A DNA stretch of 64,000 bases, from contig NZ_CP113529.1 of NCBI RefSeq assembly GCF_026723865.1, forward strand, positions 744,001 to 808,000, given 5' to 3'. The translations under genes were made by a program, and so were the position numbers. The notes under the pieces are model-generated. The model searched no databases, was not told the origin of the DNA, and saw only the letters and a list, made by a program, of their open reading frames with translations. This document shows positions 62,057-64,000 of this stretch, in pieces. The stretch's first letter is position 1, and each line of letters starts with the position of its first letter. The DNA is from Mycobacterium sp. Aquia_216 (lineage in GTDB: Bacteria > Actinomycetota > Actinomycetes > Mycobacteriales > Mycobacteriaceae).

Positions 62057-62782
62057 TCACACACGCGTGGTCAGTAGCGCGGACAGCGGCCGGAACGGCT
62101 GCAGCCACGCCCCCCGATCGGGCAGCGAATCTAGGCCGATCCGCGGCAACGGTTCCCGGAAAACGCCCTCGATGTCTTCCAGGTCAACGAAGTCCAAGGT
62201 ATCCGACGCTAGTGCCCAACTCGCATGTTCGCGAAATCCGATCACTTGGACGGGGGTCGCGCCGCCGACCCCGGTGCGTGCGATTTCTTCCAGCGGCTGA
62301 CGAAACGCTTGACCGTCAGCGGAGGCTACGACCAGCGCCGCGAGTCCTTCTTGACGCCGCAGTTCGATGTGCTGGAGCATGTCCCGGTCGACATCGCTGT
62401 CTTCATCTATTTTCGGCTTGGCGAAGACCGCAAATCCGACGTTACGCAGGGCGTCCACCCACGGTCGAACGACGTCGGCGCTGCCCGGGGCGATGTTGGT
62501 GAACACGGTGGCCTCGGGTTCGACGACGACGCCCGGCCGGGCGGCGCTGACCTCGGCAGTGCGGGCCAGCAGCCAACGACCGAGAGCGTCGAAGCGCGGG
62601 CGTTCCAGCGCCGTCGGGCGGCGGCCCAGGATCGAGCCCAGGCCCATATCGAGGTTGGGCGCGTCCCAGATCAGCAGCACGCGCCGCGGCGTATCGATGC
62701 TTCCCGGGTCGTCGCCGGACGGCGTGGCGGTTTCGCCGGTTTCAGCGGCGGCGGTCGCTTCTTCTGTGAGGCTCATACTCAT
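62057..62782 (-). CDS. NYN-domain (LabA/PIN-like) protein (Rv0207c-like)
   Basis: A 241-residue protein. After an acidic Ala/Glu/Thr N-terminus (about 30 residues), RRVLLIWDAPNLDMGLGSI begins a NYN/LabA-type PIN-like nuclease fold. Acidic positions in WDAPNLD, KIDEDSDVDRDML and VVASADGQAF would coordinate metal. It may act on RNA, which fits its pairing with trmB, but no substrate is known. Its ATG overlaps the trmB stop (ATGA), so the genes are coupled. It lies 52 bases upstream of mmpL3 on the same strand, so cotranscription with mmpL3 is likely. Confidence 0.82.
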   Translation of the reverse strand: MSMSLTEEATAAAETGETATPSGDDPGSIDTPRRVLLIWDAPNLDMGLGSILGRRPTALERPRFDALGRWLLARTAEVSAARPGVVVEPEATVFTNIAPGSADVVRPWVDALRNVGFAVFAKPKIDEDSDVDRDMLQHIELRRQEGLAALVVASADGQAFRQPLEEIARTGVGGATPVQVIGFREHASWALASDTLDFVDLEDIEGVFREPLPRIGLDSLPDRGAWLQPFRPLSALLTTRV

Positions 62783-63597
62783 CGTCTTTTCCAGATGAAC
62801 TCGGATACGGAGCTGCCCAATTCTTGGGCTTTCCGCTCGTACTTGGTGGTCGGGCGCACGATCGAGATCGGCAACCGGCTGCCGGGATCGGCCCGACTCA
62901 GCCGCGGTTCGCCATCGCCGACCTCCGCCATCTGCTCGGCATAACCGGGGTGGTCCGTCGCGGCGTGCAGCACACCACCGGGGAGTAATCGGTCCGCGAT
63001 CAGGCCGACCGTGGCCGGCTGCAGGAAGCGGCGCTTGTGGTGCCGTGCCTTCGGCCACGGGTCGGGGAAGAACAGCCGAAACCCGGTCAGCGAACCCGGC
63101 GCGATCAGGTGCTGCAGCACGTCGATGCCATTGCCGCGGATCAGCCGGATATTGCTCACCTGCTCGCGGTCGATCGCGCACAGCAGCTGGGCCAGTCCCC
63201 GCCGGTAGACCTCCACCGCTATCACGTCGATTTCAGGTTCTTCGCGGGCCATCGCCAGTGTCGATATGCCGCTGCCGCAGCCGATTTCGAGCACCAGCGG
63301 CGCTTCGCGGCCAAACCAGGCACGGGCGTCCAGCGGTTCGAAGCGGCGCGGTATTTCGGACCGGCCCACGGTCGGCCAGCGCCGCTCCCAGGTCTCGTGC
63401 TGGGCGCCGGACAGGGTCGAACGCCTGGAGCGGAAACTCGTGGCCGGCAGATAGCCCCGTTCCGGGACGCTCGAACGCTGCGGCTCCGACGCTGGCGTCA
63501 CGCCTTCTTCGGTATCCAGGCCGGCCCCCACCTCCACCGGAGCATCCGGACACATCCCGACTCCGGATTGCGCATGCATTTGTCCATGGTGGCCCAT
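62779..63597 (-). CDS. trmB: tRNA (guanine-N7-)-methyltransferase TrmB
   Basis: A 272-residue enzyme that methylates guanine-46 in the variable loop of tRNAs using SAM. The SAM site is EIGCGSGISTLAMA (about residue 105). The family motif FFPDPWPKARHHKRR and later ATDHPGYAEQM are intact. The N-terminus is extended by about 60 residues relative to the E. coli enzyme, as in other mycobacteria. The ATG at 63597 gives MGHHGQMHAQ, matching Rv0208c. It is the first gene of a probable trmB-NYN-mmpL3 transcription unit. Confidence 0.94.
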   Translation of the reverse strand: MGHHGQMHAQSGVGMCPDAPVEVGAGLDTEEGVTPASEPQRSSVPERGYLPATSFRSRRSTLSGAQHETWERRWPTVGRSEIPRRFEPLDARAWFGREAPLVLEIGCGSGISTLAMAREEPEIDVIAVEVYRRGLAQLLCAIDREQVSNIRLIRGNGIDVLQHLIAPGSLTGFRLFFPDPWPKARHHKRRFLQPATVGLIADRLLPGGVLHAATDHPGYAEQMAEVGDGEPRLSRADPGSRLPISIVRPTTKYERKAQELGSSVSEFIWKRR

Positions 63598-63819
63598 GAA
63601 CCTCCGATGTAGCCGCCCCTGGACCAGATTGATACCCAACAGTTGCCTTCAACTGGTAACAGATAAGCGGTGGCTCGCAACTCGAAGACGCAAGTGCCAC
63701 TATGCGGTGGGGCGGAGTCGGCTGTCCGGCAAACGGGCCTGGCGCCGGCGACGGCCCGGCATGGGACCGGAGCAACGCCGGCGCTGGGGAGCCGGCCGAT
63801 CGGATCGAGCAGGCAAGAA

Positions 63820-64000
63820 ATGCAGGCACGGGGGAATCAAGTTTTCGTCGACGAGCTGGCGGAATTTGCTGCCGGATGTGCGGACCCGCGCGTGAGGGCG
63901 ATCGCCGAGAAGGCCGCCACACCGCTGCGGGCCGCGGTGAGTGGACGCGCCGGAGTGGGACGCGGCACCGTGACGCGTGCCCTGGCTCACGCCGGGACCG
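63820..64000 (+). CDS. Partial gene with P-loop-like motif, cut by the window edge
   Basis: An open reading frame runs off the right edge after about 60 codons. It starts MQARGNQVFVDELAEF and includes AVSGRAGVGRGTVTRAL, which has the spacing of a Walker A motif (GxxxxGK[ST]) but with Arg in place of Lys. This suggests a nucleotide-binding or degenerate GTPase-like domain. By order it should be the Rv0209 equivalent. The upstream 222-bp gap (63598-63819) shows no other gene. The start is uncertain because only a weak AGG precedes the ATG. Confidence 0.55.
   Translation, partial: MQARGNQVFVDELAEFAAGCADPRVRAIAEKAATPLRAAVSGRAGVGRGTVTRALAHAGT

Overview
The window is a chromosomal segment of a GC-rich mycobacterium. 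About two thirds of its genes, in the same order and orientation, match my knowledge of the Mycobacterium tuberculosis H37Rv interval from about Rv0163 to Rv0208c. It is not M. tuberculosis itself: several gene blocks are inserted or exchanged and many proteins differ in length. It is best described as a non-tuberculous Mycobacterium, and I cannot name the species. I see no tRNA, rRNA, CRISPR array, insertion sequence or prophage.

Layout. (1) 40-3199: three translationally coupled genes (short-chain dehydrogenase, Baeyer-Villiger-type monooxygenase, HSL-type esterase), resembling the core of the mymA operon. (2) 3235-20037: a thioesterase, an SRPBCC protein, the GntR repressor gene mce1R, and the divergent mce1 operon: fadD5, yrbE1A, yrbE1B, mce1A-D, lprK, mce1F and four Mce-associated membrane protein genes. 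Nearly every junction has an overlapping stop and start codon. The products form a lipid (fatty/mycolic acid) importer; its ATPase (MceG) is not in this window. (3) 20076-29616: a leaderless DUF1275 gene, an LprO-like secreted protein, an ABC-2-like membrane protein and a pirin. After them comes an accessory block (IclR regulator, DapB-like dehydrogenase, EamA transporter, LysR regulator, alpha/beta hydrolase) between the pirin and sigG. (4) 29645-41429: sigG, monoacylglycerol lipase, a DUF2786 protein, a HExxH protein, GH3 glucosidase, the tiny copper metallothionein gene mymT, an O-methyltransferase, an SPW protein, ilvD, the copper repressor gene ricR, an MFS exporter and an L,D-transpeptidase. 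Two perfect RicR boxes (TACCC-N5-GGGTA) tie mymT and ricR into one copper-response regulon. (5) 41441-45821: an accessory nitrilase / DUF485 / acetate-type symporter / TrmB-like regulator module, with three copies of an inverted repeat in the divergent promoter region. (6) 45918-64000: a TetR regulator, a molybdopterin oxidoreductase, zmp1, two Mce-associated-type proteins and an HTH protein. The cell-envelope and heme region follows: mmpL11, hemophore, LPG-synthase-like membrane protein, AI-2E family protein, mmpL3, NYN protein, trmB and a gene cut by the window edge.

The genes serve envelope lipid traffic (Mce1, MmpL3, MmpL11), heme acquisition (hemophore with MmpL proteins), copper defence (RicR/MymT) and small-molecule catabolism in the accessory blocks. 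The most unusual features are the triple operator of the nitrilase/symporter module, the variant long-tailed hemophore, a cysteine-containing insertion in MmpL3, and several unassigned palindromes overlapping promoters or ribosome-binding sites. Comparisons with M. tuberculosis rest on memory of that genome, not on an alignment run here.
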